A DNA stretch of 64,000 nt from Williamsia serinedens (GCF_024171725.1 NZ_JAMTCG010000004.1:248001-312000); one strand, 5' to 3'; positions 27,027 through 36,079 are shown, counted from the stretch's first letter. The notes: a model not told the origin generated them from the letters alone. Numbers and translations: made by a program.

Positions 27027-27061
27027 GTCTCATGATCAGTACGCCAAGCCGATTTTGTCAA
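27021..27061 (-). promoter_or_regulatory. P450-tetR promoter with overlapping palindromic operator
   Basis: The minus strand shows TTGACA (27056-27061) as a perfect -35 and, 17-18 bases later, GATCAT or TGATCA as -10. The inverted repeat GATCATG-N3-CATGATC (27021-27037) covers the -10 and the start codon at 27026. This is the position expected for a TetR operator that blocks polymerase; the cognate repressor is encoded in the same operon. Confidence 0.7.
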
Positions 27062-27111
27062 CGCCCACCTCGACGCGCCGCCGGACGCGCGGCCCGGCAT
27101 GATCGGACCCC

Positions 27112-27900
27112 ATGACGGCGATGGCGGTGACCACGTTCGGACCGGCCGACGGCGAGACGGTGCTGGTGGTGCACGGCATCACCGGGCACGGCCGTCGGTG
27201 GCGACCGCTGGCCGAGGACCACCTGCCCGATCTGCGGGTGGTCGCGCCCGATCTCCTCGGGCACGGGCACTCGTCGTGGGCTGCGCCGTGGACGATCGAG
27301 CGGCAGGTCGCCGGCCTGCTCGAGGTGCTCGACGAGCACGCGAGCGGCCCCGTCGTCGTGGTCGGCCATTCCTTCGGCGGGGCGTTGGCGCTGCAGCTGG
27401 CGGCCACCGCACCCGAGCGTGTTCGCGGGCTGGTGCTGCTCGATCCCGCCGTCGGCCTCGACGGTGACCGCCTGGCCGACGCGGCCGCGTCGACCCTGGA
27501 CTCCTGGTACGTCCGCGACCGCCAGGACGCCTGGGACCGCAAGCGGGCCGAGGCGTGGTGGGAGGTCGACGACGCCGTGCTCACCGAGGAGATCGAGACG
27601 CATCTGCTGCCGACCGGCGACGGACGGTGGACGTGGCGTCTGCACCCCGGCGCCATCATGACGACGTGGAGCGAGCTCGCGCGCCCGGCCGCGCTGCCGC
27701 GGACCGGTACCGAGACCGCCGTGATCATCGCGGACAAGGTGCAACCGCCCTACGCATCACCGGCTCTCGTGGAGGCACTGACCGAGCGGCTCGGTGACCG
27801 ACTGACGATCCACCACGAGGACTGCGACCACATGGTGCCGCTGTCCCGCCCCGAACTCACCGCCACCACGATTCGCGACGTCCTCGCCCGCACGGTCTGA
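27112..27900 (+). CDS. lipV: Alpha/beta hydrolase, LipV-like
   Basis: The 262-residue hydrolase has the oxyanion segment VHGITGHG (about residues 19-26), the nucleophile elbow GHSFGG (about 84-89), an acid near IIADK and the catalytic histidine in CDHMVPL. It corresponds in position and length to M. tuberculosis LipV (Rv3203), described as a carboxylesterase/lipase; the natural substrate is unknown. No signal peptide is present. ATG 27112 is preceded by CATGAT eight bases away. Its 3' end faces the chelatase gene across an array of 21-bp repeats. Confidence 0.88.
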   Translation: MTAMAVTTFGPADGETVLVVHGITGHGRRWRPLAEDHLPDLRVVAPDLLGHGHSSWAAPWTIERQVAGLLEVLDEHASGPVVVVGHSFGGALALQLAATAPERVRGLVLLDPAVGLDGDRLADAAASTLDSWYVRDRQDAWDRKRAEAWWEVDDAVLTEEIETHLLPTGDGRWTWRLHPGAIMTTWSELARPAALPRTGTETAVIIADKVQPPYASPALVEALTERLGDRLTIHHEDCDHMVPLSRPELTATTIRDVLARTV

Positions 27901-27927
27901 GGACACCGCCCATCCGTCCCGCAGCCC

Positions 27928-28039
27928 GTCGACTGGGCGGCAACAGACGTCGACTGGGCGGTACCGGACGTCGAGTGGGCGGATGCCGACGTGGCGACGG
28001 CGGAAGCGCCCAACCGACGTCCGCACACGCCCACTCGAC
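27928..28039. repeat. 21-bp repeat array with three direct and two inverted copies
   Basis: Units of exactly 21 bp start at 27928, 27949 and 27970 with core GTCGACTGGGCGG; two more at 27998 and 28019 are the reverse complement. Direct and inverted halves could fold into a long stem. The array fills the gap between the convergent lipV-like and chelatase genes. Confidence 0.88.
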
Positions 28040-28050
28040 GGGTGACGAGC

Positions 28051-28743
28051 TCAGCGACGGGACGTGAGGGCCTCGGCGTCGGCGCGGAAGCGGGCCGCGA
28101 CGAGATCGGCGAGAGCGTCGTCGGCACCGAGCGGTTCGGCGACGGCGTCGGCACCCGCCCCCGACAGCCTCGTGTGGAACAGTCCGGGCGCCAACAGGTA
28201 CGCCGCGACGACCACTCGCCGCGCTCCCCGACCCCGCGCGGCCGCGACGGCCTCGGCGACGGTCGGTGACGCCGTTGCCGCGTACCCGATCTCGACCGGG
28301 GTGCCGACGAGCGCCTCCAGGTGGTCGGCAGCGACGCGCACGTCGGCGAGGGCATCGGGGTCCGACGATCCCGCCGCGGCGAGCACGACGTCGTCCCCCG
28401 GACGCCATCCCGCCGCACGCAGACGCGCCAGGAGGACCTGTGCGATCGCCGGATCGGGCCCGAGGGCGTGGGTGACACGGACGTCCGACCGTCCGGTCTG
28501 CGCGACGTGCTCGGGGATGTCGACGCGGACGTGGTAGCCGGAGGCCAGGAACGCCGGCATCAGCACGGCCGGGCCGTCGACCTCCGACAGCACCTCCGAG
28601 GGCGTCGGACCGAGCACGTCGACGAACGCGACGCGGACCGGACCGACACGCTCGGACACCATCTCGGCGAGCCGCGCGACGGTGCCGACACCCACGGCCG
28701 ATCGGGTGCCGTGGGCGACGAGCACGAGCGTCGGGTCGGTCAT
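28051..28743 (-). CDS. Sirohydrochlorin chelatase family protein (CbiX-like)
   Basis: The 230-residue protein begins TLVLVAHGTRS and has two similar halves, with PAFLASGYHVR in the first and AYLLAPGLFHTRL in the second, as in CbiX/SirB chelatases; His10 and the two later histidines are likely metal-insertion residues. In this operon it would insert iron into sirohydrochlorin to make siroheme, the cofactor of NirB, though cobalt use cannot be excluded. The ATG overlaps the nnaR stop (ATGA at 28740-28743). It corresponds in family to Rv0259c. Confidence 0.92.
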   Translation of the reverse strand: MTDPTLVLVAHGTRSAVGVGTVARLAEMVSERVGPVRVAFVDVLGPTPSEVLSEVDGPAVLMPAFLASGYHVRVDIPEHVAQTGRSDVRVTHALGPDPAIAQVLLARLRAAGWRPGDDVVLAAAGSSDPDALADVRVAADHLEALVGTPVEIGYAATASPTVAEAVAAARGRGARRVVVAAYLLAPGLFHTRLSGAGADAVAEPLGADDALADLVAARFRADAEALTSRR

Positions 28744-29927
28744 TCGTCCTCCCACTCGAGGTCGACGGCGAGGCGGTACCCCCGCTTGACGACGGTCTGC
28801 ACCATCGTGGGATCGCCGAGGGCGGAGCGGAGTCGGGCCATCGCGGTCTCGACGGCGTGGGTGTCCCCACCTCCACCGGGCAGCGCGGCGAGCAGGGTGT
28901 GCCGGTCGACGACGCGGCCCGGCACGCGGGTGAGTGCCCGCACCAGGGCGAGACCTGCGGCGGTGAGCGGCTTGGCCGTCCCGTCGACGGTGACGCCGCG
29001 CGCGAGCACGGTCACGTCGTGCCCGGCGACCCGCAACGTCTGCGCGCGCCGGGGCAACTCGTCGGCGATGGTCCGGGCGAGGGCGCCGAGCCGGAACCGG
29101 GCGGGCTGGATGGTGGGGACCTGCAGGGCCTGCAGCGGCGCCGCGGTCACCGCGCCGACGCACAGCGCGGGCACGGTGGTCCGCAACGCATGGAGGAATT
29201 CGTCGAGGACGTCGAGATCCCGTGCGCGCCCGAGCATCGACGCGACGGCCGGTGCACTGGTGAAGGTGATCCCGTCGATGTCGTGGCCGATGGTCGCGCG
29301 GATCATCTGGTCCATCGCCGTGGTGTCCGCGGGCGGGGTCCAGCGGTAGACCGGGATCGGGACCACGACGGCGCCGGCCTCCCGCAGCACGGCGCACAGA
29401 TCGGGCAGGGGTTCCCACTCGGTGGTCGCGCCGTGCAGCTGCACCCCGATCCGCAGCCCGTCGACGCCCTGGCCGAGCAGGTGGTCGATGACCTCGCTCG
29501 ACGACTCGTTCGGCGGCGACCACTCCTCGCGCAGACCGGCAGCGCGGATGGCGCCCTTGGCCTTCGGCCCGCGCGCGACCACCGTCGACCGGCCGAGCGC
29601 GTCGATCAGCTTCTCGGCCGCACCCCACCCGTCGGCGGCCTCCATCCAGCCGCGGAAGCCGATGCCGGTGGTGGCGATCACGATGTCCGGTGGGTCGGCC
29701 GTGATCTCGGCGGTGACGCGTTCGAGTTCCGCGTCGTCGGCCAGCGGGATGATCCGGATCGCCGGGGCGTGCAGCACCTCGGCGCCGCGCCGGCAGAGCA
29801 GCGCCTCGAACTCGTCGGCGCGCCGGGCGGCGGTGATCCCGATCGTGAAGCCCGCCAACGGCATGGACGGACCCGGGGACGCCGCGGAGACGTCCTGCGC
29901 GGCCTCGGCCGGGGGTGCCGCGCTCAC
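28740..29927 (-). CDS. nnaR: NnaR-like regulator: uroporphyrinogen-III synthase (HemD) domain fused to a winged helix
   Basis: The 395-residue protein has an N-terminal HemD-like domain (about residues 25-275, with IATTGIGFRGW and ITFTSAPAV) and a C-terminal OmpR-type DNA-binding domain (about 305-390, ending VVKRGYRLAVD). This fusion is that of Rv0260c and of NnaR, described in Streptomyces and mycobacteria as a regulator of nitrate/nitrite assimilation acting with GlnR. Whether the HemD part is catalytic cannot be told. It overlaps nirD and the chelatase gene by four bases each, which fits one operon and self-regulation. Confidence 0.9.
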   Translation of the reverse strand: MSAAPPAEAAQDVSAASPGPSMPLAGFTIGITAARRADEFEALLCRRGAEVLHAPAIRIIPLADDAELERVTAEITADPPDIVIATTGIGFRGWMEAADGWGAAEKLIDALGRSTVVARGPKAKGAIRAAGLREEWSPPNESSSEVIDHLLGQGVDGLRIGVQLHGATTEWEPLPDLCAVLREAGAVVVPIPVYRWTPPADTTAMDQMIRATIGHDIDGITFTSAPAVASMLGRARDLDVLDEFLHALRTTVPALCVGAVTAAPLQALQVPTIQPARFRLGALARTIADELPRRAQTLRVAGHDVTVLARGVTVDGTAKPLTAAGLALVRALTRVPGRVVDRHTLLAALPGGGGDTHAVETAMARLRSALGDPTMVQTVVKRGYRLAVDLEWEDE

Positions 29928-30295
29928 CAGGTCGCGACGTCGACCCGACCGTCGACCACCCGGGTGGCGAACGTTCCGAGGCCGACGGTGTCGTCGTCGA
30001 GGCAGCGGCCGGTCCTGAGCGAGAAGACCTGCTTCAGGAGCGGCGAGGCGACGGTCGGCTCGCCGTCGCGGTCACCGACGAGGCCCCGGGACATCACGGC
30101 GGCACGTCCGAACGGGTCGATGTTGCCGACCGCGAACAGCTCCCCGGTCGACAGCAGGAACAGTGCCGCCTGCATGCCGTCGGGCATCAGCACCGCGACG
30201 CCGCGCCCGGGGACCAACGCGTCGAGACGGCAGGCGGGGACCCAGTCGGTCTCCCCGACGACACCGGCGGCGTGGTCGTGGTGGGTGAGCGTCAT
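29924..30295 (-). CDS. nirD: NirD, small subunit of assimilatory NADH-dependent nitrite reductase
   Basis: The 123-residue protein has the Rieske-like NirD fold, with WVPACRLDALVPGRGVAVL at the start and ELFAVGNIDPFG in the middle. The iron-ligand Cys-His pairs of true Rieske proteins are absent, as usual in NirD. It supports NirB in reducing nitrite to ammonium in the cytosol. The start has a GAGGAG ribosome site seven bases upstream. Unlike the other joints of the operon, a 105 bp gap separates it from nirB; its stop overlaps nnaR as ATGA. Confidence 0.94.
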   Translation of the reverse strand: MTLTHHDHAAGVVGETDWVPACRLDALVPGRGVAVLMPDGMQAALFLLSTGELFAVGNIDPFGRAAVMSRGLVGDRDGEPTVASPLLKQVFSLRTGRCLDDDTVGLGTFATRVVDGRVDVATW

Positions 30296-30400
30296 GGTGG
30301 ATCTCCTCGATCTGGTGTGCGTCCCAGTGTGTCGACGCCATGTGACGGCGACGTTTCCCGGATGTCGGCGCGGTGTGAACCCGCAGGTCGGCCCGGCGTG

Positions 30401-32914
30401 TCAATGTCTGTCGGGCATCGCCGGTGCGCCGAGGAGCACCGGTACCCGCCGCCCGTCGGACTCGGTGAAGCCGATCGTCGGGTCGGGCTCGTCGGGTGCG
30501 TTGACGAACGAGACGAACCGCGACAGCTTCTCCTCGTCGTCGAGCACGGCAGCCCACTCGTCGCGGTACCCGGCGACGTGACGGTCCATGTCCGCCTCGA
30601 GCTGCGCGGCGATGCCCAGGCTGTCGGAGCAGACGACGTCGCGCAGGTGGTCCAGGCCGCCCTCGAGCGACTCCAGCCACGGTGCCGTGCGCTGCAGACG
30701 GTCGGCGGTACGGATGTAGAACATCAGATACCGGTCGATGTAGGCGACGAGCGTCTCGTCGTCGAGGCCCTGTGCGAGGAGTTGCGCGTGCGCGGGCCGC
30801 TGCCCGCCGTTGCCGGCCACGTAGAGGTTCCAGCCGTTCTCGGTCGCGATGACGCCGACGTCCTTGCCCCGGGCCTCGGCGCACTCGCGGGCACACCCCG
30901 AGACGCCGAACTTGATCTTGTGCGGCGATCGCAGTCCGCGGTATCGCATCTCGAGCCGGACGGCCATGCCGACGGAGTCCTGCACGCCGTACCGACACCA
31001 GCTCGACCCGACGCAGCTCTTCACCGTGCGCAGGCTCTTTCCGTAGGCCTGACCCGACTCCATCCCGGCGTCGACGAGGCGTCGCCAGATCTGCGGCAGC
31101 TGGTCGACGCGGGCACCGAACATGTCGATCCGCTGGCCACCGGTGATCTTCGTGTACAGCCCAAAATCGCGGGCGATCTCACCGATCACGATGAGCTGCT
31201 CGGCCGTCACCTCACCGCCGGGCATCCGCGGGACGACCGAGTACGAACCGTTCTTCTGCAGGTTGGCCAGGAAGTGGTCGTTGGTGTCCTGCAGGGCGGC
31301 CTGCTCGCCGTCGAGGATGTGGTCCGACGACGTCGAGGCGAGGATGGACGCCACGGTCGGCTTGCAGATCTCGCAGCCCGCACCGGTCCCGAACCGCGCG
31401 ATGAGCTCGGAGAACGTGCGGATCCCGGTCGACGCGACGATCTCGAAGAGCTCACGGCGCGACTGCGCGAAGTGCGCGCACAACGACGTCGAGAGCTCGA
31501 CTCCGGAGTCGGCGAGCAGGGTGGTGATGCTGGGGACGCAGCCCCCGCAGGTGGTCCCCGCGCCGGTGCAGCCCTTGATCGCTGCGACGTCGCAGGAGCC
31601 GTCGGCGATGGCCGCACAGATCGTGCCCTTGGTGACCGCGTTGCACGAGCAGATCTCCGCGTCGTCGGGGAGCGCCCCCACCCCGATCCCGCCGCCGGAC
31701 GTGGCGGGCGTGATCAGTGCGGCCGGATCACCCGGGATCTCGCGTCCCACCATCGGTTTCAGCGTCGCGTACGCCGTCGCGTCGCCGACGAGGATGCCGC
31801 CGAGCAGTGTCGTGGCGTCGTCGGAGACGACCACCTTGGCGTACGTGCCGGCGACGGGATCGCTGTGCACGATCTCCAACGCCCCGGCCGAGGTCCCCAT
31901 CGCGTCGCCGAAGCTGGCGACGTCGACGCCGAGCAACTTGAGCTTGGTGGACATGTCGGCGCCGGCGAACGCCCGGTCGCCCCCGACGAGGCGGTCGGCG
32001 ACGATCTCGGCGGTCGAGTAGCCCGGTGCGACGAGGCCGTAGCAGCGGCCGTCGACCGCCGCGACCTCACCGATCGCGTAGATGTCGGGATCGACACTGC
32101 GGCAGGCACTGTCGACCAGCACACCGCCGCGCTCACCGATGTCGAGGCCGGCGTCGCGCGCGAGTTCGTCACGCGGACGCACACCGGCCGCGAACACGAG
32201 CAGCTCCGCGTCGATCTCGGTGTCGTCGGACAGGGAGACCGTGATCCCACCGTCGTGCCGGGCCTGGACCGCGGTGGTCGAGACCCCGGTGTGGACGGCG
32301 ACGCCCAGCTCGCCGACGATCTTGGCGAGCAGCGCCCCTCCCCCGTCGTCGACCTGCAGGGGCATGAGACGCGGTGCGAACTCGACCACGTGCGGCAACA
32401 TCCCCAGCGACCGCAGGGCGTTGGCCGCCTCCAGTCCGAGCAGGCCACCGCCGACGACGACGCCGACCGCGCCCGGTGTGGCCGACTCCGCGGCGTCCCG
32501 GATCGCGTCGAGGTCGTCGAGCGTCCGGTAGACGAAGCACCGCGGGTGGTCCTTGCCGGTCACCGGGGGGACGAACGCGTACGAGCCGGTCGCGAGGACC
32601 AGGGCGTCGTAGGTGATCTCGGTGCCGTCGGAGGCGACGACGCGGTGCCCGTCCCGATCGATCGACTCGGCGCGGACACCGAGACGTACCTCGACCGCGT
32701 CGTCGCCCGCGTAGTCGTTGCCGTCGAGCGCGAGAGCGCCGCGATCCCAGGAGGACACGTAGGACGACAGACCCACGCGGTCGTAGGCGGGGTCGGCCTC
32801 CTCCCCGAGGACCACCACGTGCCACTGGTCGGTGATGTCGGCGCGGCGCAGGTCGGTGACGAAACGGTGGCCGACCATCCCGTGGCCGACGACGACGACG
32901 GTCTTGGCGCTCAT
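30401..32914 (-). CDS. nirB: NirB, large subunit of assimilatory NADH-dependent nitrite reductase
   Basis: The 837-residue protein has an FAD/NAD pyridine-disulfide domain (VVVGHGMVGHRF at the start, VVVGGGLLGLEAA near 155), a BFD-like [2Fe-2S] region with CSCN and CTGAGTTCGGC, and a siroheme/[4Fe-4S] domain with CVGSSWC and CARECAEA supplying the cluster cysteines. It catalyses six-electron reduction of nitrite to ammonium with NADH. Its start overlaps the narK stop by four bases. Length matches the family (about 840). The siroheme it needs would depend on the chelatase at the end of the operon. Confidence 0.96.
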   Translation of the reverse strand: MSAKTVVVVGHGMVGHRFVTDLRRADITDQWHVVVLGEEADPAYDRVGLSSYVSSWDRGALALDGNDYAGDDAVEVRLGVRAESIDRDGHRVVASDGTEITYDALVLATGSYAFVPPVTGKDHPRCFVYRTLDDLDAIRDAAESATPGAVGVVVGGGLLGLEAANALRSLGMLPHVVEFAPRLMPLQVDDGGGALLAKIVGELGVAVHTGVSTTAVQARHDGGITVSLSDDTEIDAELLVFAAGVRPRDELARDAGLDIGERGGVLVDSACRSVDPDIYAIGEVAAVDGRCYGLVAPGYSTAEIVADRLVGGDRAFAGADMSTKLKLLGVDVASFGDAMGTSAGALEIVHSDPVAGTYAKVVVSDDATTLLGGILVGDATAYATLKPMVGREIPGDPAALITPATSGGGIGVGALPDDAEICSCNAVTKGTICAAIADGSCDVAAIKGCTGAGTTCGGCVPSITTLLADSGVELSTSLCAHFAQSRRELFEIVASTGIRTFSELIARFGTGAGCEICKPTVASILASTSSDHILDGEQAALQDTNDHFLANLQKNGSYSVVPRMPGGEVTAEQLIVIGEIARDFGLYTKITGGQRIDMFGARVDQLPQIWRRLVDAGMESGQAYGKSLRTVKSCVGSSWCRYGVQDSVGMAVRLEMRYRGLRSPHKIKFGVSGCARECAEARGKDVGVIATENGWNLYVAGNGGQRPAHAQLLAQGLDDETLVAYIDRYLMFYIRTADRLQRTAPWLESLEGGLDHLRDVVCSDSLGIAAQLEADMDRHVAGYRDEWAAVLDDEEKLSRFVSFVNAPDEPDPTIGFTESDGRRVPVLLGAPAMPDRH

Positions 32915-34326
32915 GCCACGCCCACCGCGCTCGACGTGGTGGTCACGTCCTCCTCGGCCGACGACGTCCGCTTCTCACCGCGGGCGTAGAACCACCAGGT
33001 GATGACGCCGGCCACCACGTAGAAGGCGAGGAACACCCAGAAGGCGATCGTCGCCGACTTGCTCGACTGGTAGCTGGCCCGCAGGACCAGGTTGATCGCG
33101 ACGCCTCCCAGGCCGCCGAACGCGCCGGCGATGCCGATCAGCGCACCCGACATCGACCGCGACCAGGTGACCTTGCCGAACGCGTTCAGACCGCGGTTCG
33201 CCTGGGCCTTCGCCTCGAAGACGGCCGGGATGATCTTGTACACCGAGCCGTTGGCGACACCCGAGATCAGGAACAGCAGGATGAAGCCGACGACGAACGC
33301 GGTCAGCACCCCGCCGGTGATCTGCTTGCCGTTGCTGTCGGACACGGTCCCGGCGGCGACGAGGATCGCCGAGGAGGCGACCATCGCCGCGAAGCACCAC
33401 ATCGTCACGCGGCCGCCACCCACCTTGTCGGCCAGACGGCCACCGACGGGACGGGACAACGAGCCGAGCAGCGGGCCCAGCCACGCGATCTGTGCCGCGG
33501 CGAGCGCCGGCTTCGGGTCGCCCGACGCGGTGAAGCTGATGTTGAGCACCTGGCTGAACGCGAAACCGAAGCCGATGAACGACCCGAAGGTGCCGACGTA
33601 GAGCACCGAGATGAGCCACGTGTCGCGGTACTTGAGGCAGTCGACCATGGCCTTGCCCGACGAGGTCTGGTGGTCGAGGTTGTCCATGAAGAGGGCCGCG
33701 CCGAGCCCGGCCAGCGCGAGCAGCACCAGGTAGACCGCGCACACGATCTCGGGCCGGTCGGAGGCCAGGGAGATGACGAGGAGGCCGACCAGCTGCACCG
33801 CGGGCACGCCGATGTTGCCGCCCGCGGCGTTGAGCCCCAGGGCCCATCCCTTCATGCGCTGCGGGAAGAAGGCGTTGATGTTGGTCATCGACGACGCGAA
33901 GTTGCCGCCACCCAGACCGGTGAGCGCCGCGACGAGGAGGAACCACCCGAACCCGAACTCACCGGGGTTGAGCATGAGCACGAGCAGCATCACGGTCGGG
34001 ACCACCAGCACCACGGCGCTGAAGATCGCCCAGTTCCGACCGCCGAAGCGCGCGGTGGCCTGGGTGTAGGGGATGCGCAGGCAGGCGCCGACGAAGGTGG
34101 CGGTCGCCGCGATGACGAACTTCTGGTCGAGCGAGATGCCGTACTGCGGGCCCATGAACAGGGCGAGCACGGAGAACAGCGACCACACCGAGAAGCCGAC
34201 GTGTTCGCAGATCACCGACCAGATCAGGTTGCGGCGGGCGATGGCGGCGTTGCCGTTGTCCCAGGCCTCCCGGTCCTCGGGATCCCAGTCGGTGATGTGG
34301 TGCTTGCGTCGCGTGGGGGTCGTCAC
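32911..34326 (-). CDS. narK: NarK-type nitrate/nitrite transporter (MFS)
   Basis: The 471-residue MFS protein has about twelve membrane helices and the nitrate signature regions TGLGGGNFASSMTNINAFFP and GLNAAGGNIGVP. It would import nitrate or exchange nitrate and nitrite across the cytoplasmic membrane. The GTG at 34326 has AGAGGA about six bases upstream. It opens the operon narK-nirB-nirD-nnaR-chelatase, a set that in M. tuberculosis sits elsewhere (around Rv0252-Rv0261c). No assimilatory nitrate reductase gene is in the window, so nitrite could be the main substrate or the reductase is encoded elsewhere. Confidence 0.95.
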   Translation of the reverse strand: MTTPTRRKHHITDWDPEDREAWDNGNAAIARRNLIWSVICEHVGFSVWSLFSVLALFMGPQYGISLDQKFVIAATATFVGACLRIPYTQATARFGGRNWAIFSAVVLVVPTVMLLVLMLNPGEFGFGWFLLVAALTGLGGGNFASSMTNINAFFPQRMKGWALGLNAAGGNIGVPAVQLVGLLVISLASDRPEIVCAVYLVLLALAGLGAALFMDNLDHQTSSGKAMVDCLKYRDTWLISVLYVGTFGSFIGFGFAFSQVLNISFTASGDPKPALAAAQIAWLGPLLGSLSRPVGGRLADKVGGGRVTMWCFAAMVASSAILVAAGTVSDSNGKQITGGVLTAFVVGFILLFLISGVANGSVYKIIPAVFEAKAQANRGLNAFGKVTWSRSMSGALIGIAGAFGGLGGVAINLVLRASYQSSKSATIAFWVFLAFYVVAGVITWWFYARGEKRTSSAEEDVTTTSSAVGVA

Positions 34327-34581
34327 GGAAGTCCTCTCTCAGGCGCGGCGTCGTGCGTTGCGGCCACGCTAGGGAGCCGGTGTTGCCGCGATGCGTCCCG
34401 CGATGACCGGTTCGTCACGGTGTTCTCACCCGTGCGCCGACGGCTGTGTGAGACGCGGTCTGCGATGTTTCGGACGGATTGCCGTCCGCTCGCGGGGGGC
34501 ACCTCGTAGAGTTCGCCTCAGTCACGCAGTCCGCGCCGACGTCGGGTGTCCGCGTCGGGGGCTCTCAGGGAGGACCATCCG
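34327..34581. other. Divergent intergenic region between narK and the glycine-rich protein gene
   Basis: These 255 bp must hold the narK promoter. A TAGCGT hexamer on the minus strand (34366-34371) could be a -10 with no good -35, as expected for an activator-dependent promoter. The sequence GTGAGAAC-ACC-GTGACGAAC (minus strand, near 34415-34435) has repeated GAAC elements that recall nitrogen regulators but do not match GlnR spacing. Confidence 0.35.
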
Positions 34582-35421
34582 ATGCTTCGTCGTAGGCGAC
34601 TGTCCGTCGTCGCCGCGCTGCTCGCGGCGACCACCGCCGCGATCGTCACGGCCCCGGCCGCGTCCGCCGCGCCGCTGCCCCGCAACTGCACGCAGGCGCT
34701 CTTCCAGAGCGACATACGGTGCACCTTCACCTACACCGGCAGCCCGCAGGTGTTCACGGTGCCGCAGGGTCTGCGGCAGATCCTCGTGCTCGCCGTCGGC
34801 GCGAACGGCGCCGACACCCGCGGCTCGGGCTTCCCGTCGACGAAGGCCGGCAAGACCTACGCCTACGCCCCCGTGGTCGGCGGACAGCGCCTGTTCGTCT
34901 ACGTCGGCGGCGCCGGGCAGCACAACGCGCCGGGCAGCCCGCGGGGCGTCGGCGGGTACAACGGTGGCGGTGCGGGCTATCCCAACGGCGGCGGCGGCGC
35001 CAGCGACGTCCGCACGGTCGGCGGGGACGCCCTGAACCCGGCGTCGATCGCATCTCGGTTGGTCTCGGCGCCCGGCGGCGGCGGGTCGGCGGGTACGCGC
35101 GGCGGCGACGGTGGCCGCCCCGGCGACAGCAACGGTCTCAAGCTCGGCGGCGGCGCCGGTGGTCCGGCCAACGGCGGCACCAGCGCCGGCGACGGTCAGC
35201 CGGGACGGCTCGGTGTCGGCGGCGACGCCTCGCCCAGCGGCGGCGGTGGCGGCGGTGGCGGCGGGTTCGGCGGCGGCGGTGGTTACGCCGGCGGTGGTGG
35301 CGGTGGCGGCGGTCCGCTGCCGTTCTTCTCGGCGACCACGCAGATCGCCAAGAACGGCGAGGGTGCGCGCGTCACGATCGTCTACGACGGGCCGTGCACG
35401 CCGTTCTGCTTCGGCAGCTGA
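34582..35421 (+). CDS. Secreted glycine-rich protein
   Basis: The 279-residue protein has a signal peptide (MLRRRRLSVVAALL, cleavage near ASAAP at about residue 30), an N-terminal beta-rich part with three cysteines, and a glycine-rich body of GGG and GGGG runs (about residues 100-255). It ends with VTIVYDGPCTPFCFG, giving two terminal cysteines that could pair. Similar glycine-rich exported proteins are common in this order, with unknown surface roles. The ATG at 34582 has AGGGAGGA as ribosome site. It ends four bases from the convergent flavin-barrel gene. Confidence 0.88.
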   Translation: MLRRRRLSVVAALLAATTAAIVTAPAASAAPLPRNCTQALFQSDIRCTFTYTGSPQVFTVPQGLRQILVLAVGANGADTRGSGFPSTKAGKTYAYAPVVGGQRLFVYVGGAGQHNAPGSPRGVGGYNGGGAGYPNGGGGASDVRTVGGDALNPASIASRLVSAPGGGGSAGTRGGDGGRPGDSNGLKLGGGAGGPANGGTSAGDGQPGRLGVGGDASPSGGGGGGGGGFGGGGGYAGGGGGGGGPLPFFSATTQIAKNGEGARVTIVYDGPCTPFCFGS

Positions 35422-35425
35422 TCTC

Positions 35426-36079
35426 TCAGGTGTCGGACTCGCCGCGCAGCGCGGCGAGTTCGGCACGCAGGCGGTCGTTCTCGTCCTGCAGTTCGACGAT
35501 GCGCGCGGCGTAGGGCGCGGTCTGGTCGGCGATCATCTCGGCGGTGAACTGCGGGATGAGGCTGCGTGAGCAGTTCCAGTCGAACGCCTCCACGTCGAGG
35601 GTCACGCAGCGCTCGACGCGCGTGGCGATCTCACGGCCGTCTATGCGCTGCAGGACCGCGGCCAGGTCGGGGTCGTCGGCGGCGTCGGTCACCCGTGCCC
35701 GGGCGAACACCTTGATGCGGGTGCGGCGCGGCAGGTCGGCGACGAACAGCGCCACGCGGTCGTCGGCCTCGATGTTGCCCACCGAGACGAACTGCTGGTT
35801 GCCGGGGAAGTCGGGGAACCCGAACCGGTTGCCGCCCAGGTGGTGCAGGAACCCCGGCGGCCCGCTGCGGTACTGGATGTAGGGCCACCCCTGCGGCGTG
35901 ATCGACGCGAGATGGAACTGGAACACCGAGGTGAGGAGCCGGACCTCGCGGTCGGTGATCTCCTGCGGCCCCGTGTCCGGGCTGTCGAGGTCGGCGCCGT
36001 AGGCGACGACGCTGCCCACGTGCTCCTGGCGGGCGAGGGCCTGCGGGCCGAAGACGATGTGCGAGTAGCGGCGTCCCAC
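35426..36079 (-). CDS. Pyridoxamine 5'-phosphate oxidase-like split-barrel flavoprotein
   Basis: The 217-residue protein has a PNPOx-like FMN-binding barrel (FQFHLASITPQGWPYIQYRSG, GNQQFVSVGNI, RVALFVADLPRRTRIKVFARAR) and a C-terminal coiled coil (about residues 185-215, ELQDENDRLRAELAALRG). It would bind FMN or F420, with an unknown substrate; the resemblance is to the general family, not to the vitamin B6 enzyme. It is three bases upstream of nothing else on this strand: the TIGR02569-type gene ends at 36083, so both are probably one operon with the kinase-like gene first. Confidence 0.87.
   Translation of the reverse strand: MGRRYSHIVFGPQALARQEHVGSVVAYGADLDSPDTGPQEITDREVRLLTSVFQFHLASITPQGWPYIQYRSGPPGFLHHLGGNRFGFPDFPGNQQFVSVGNIEADDRVALFVADLPRRTRIKVFARARVTDAADDPDLAAVLQRIDGREIATRVERCVTLDVEAFDWNCSRSLIPQFTAEMIADQTAPYAARIVELQDENDRLRAELAALRGESDT

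Noticed and set aside
29915-32989. 1024-codon open frame opposite nirB and nirD
   Set aside because: Antisense shadow; NirB on the other strand has all cofactor motifs.
34400-34440. GlnR box upstream of narK
   Set aside because: GAAC elements are present but their spacing does not follow the known a-site/b-site pattern.
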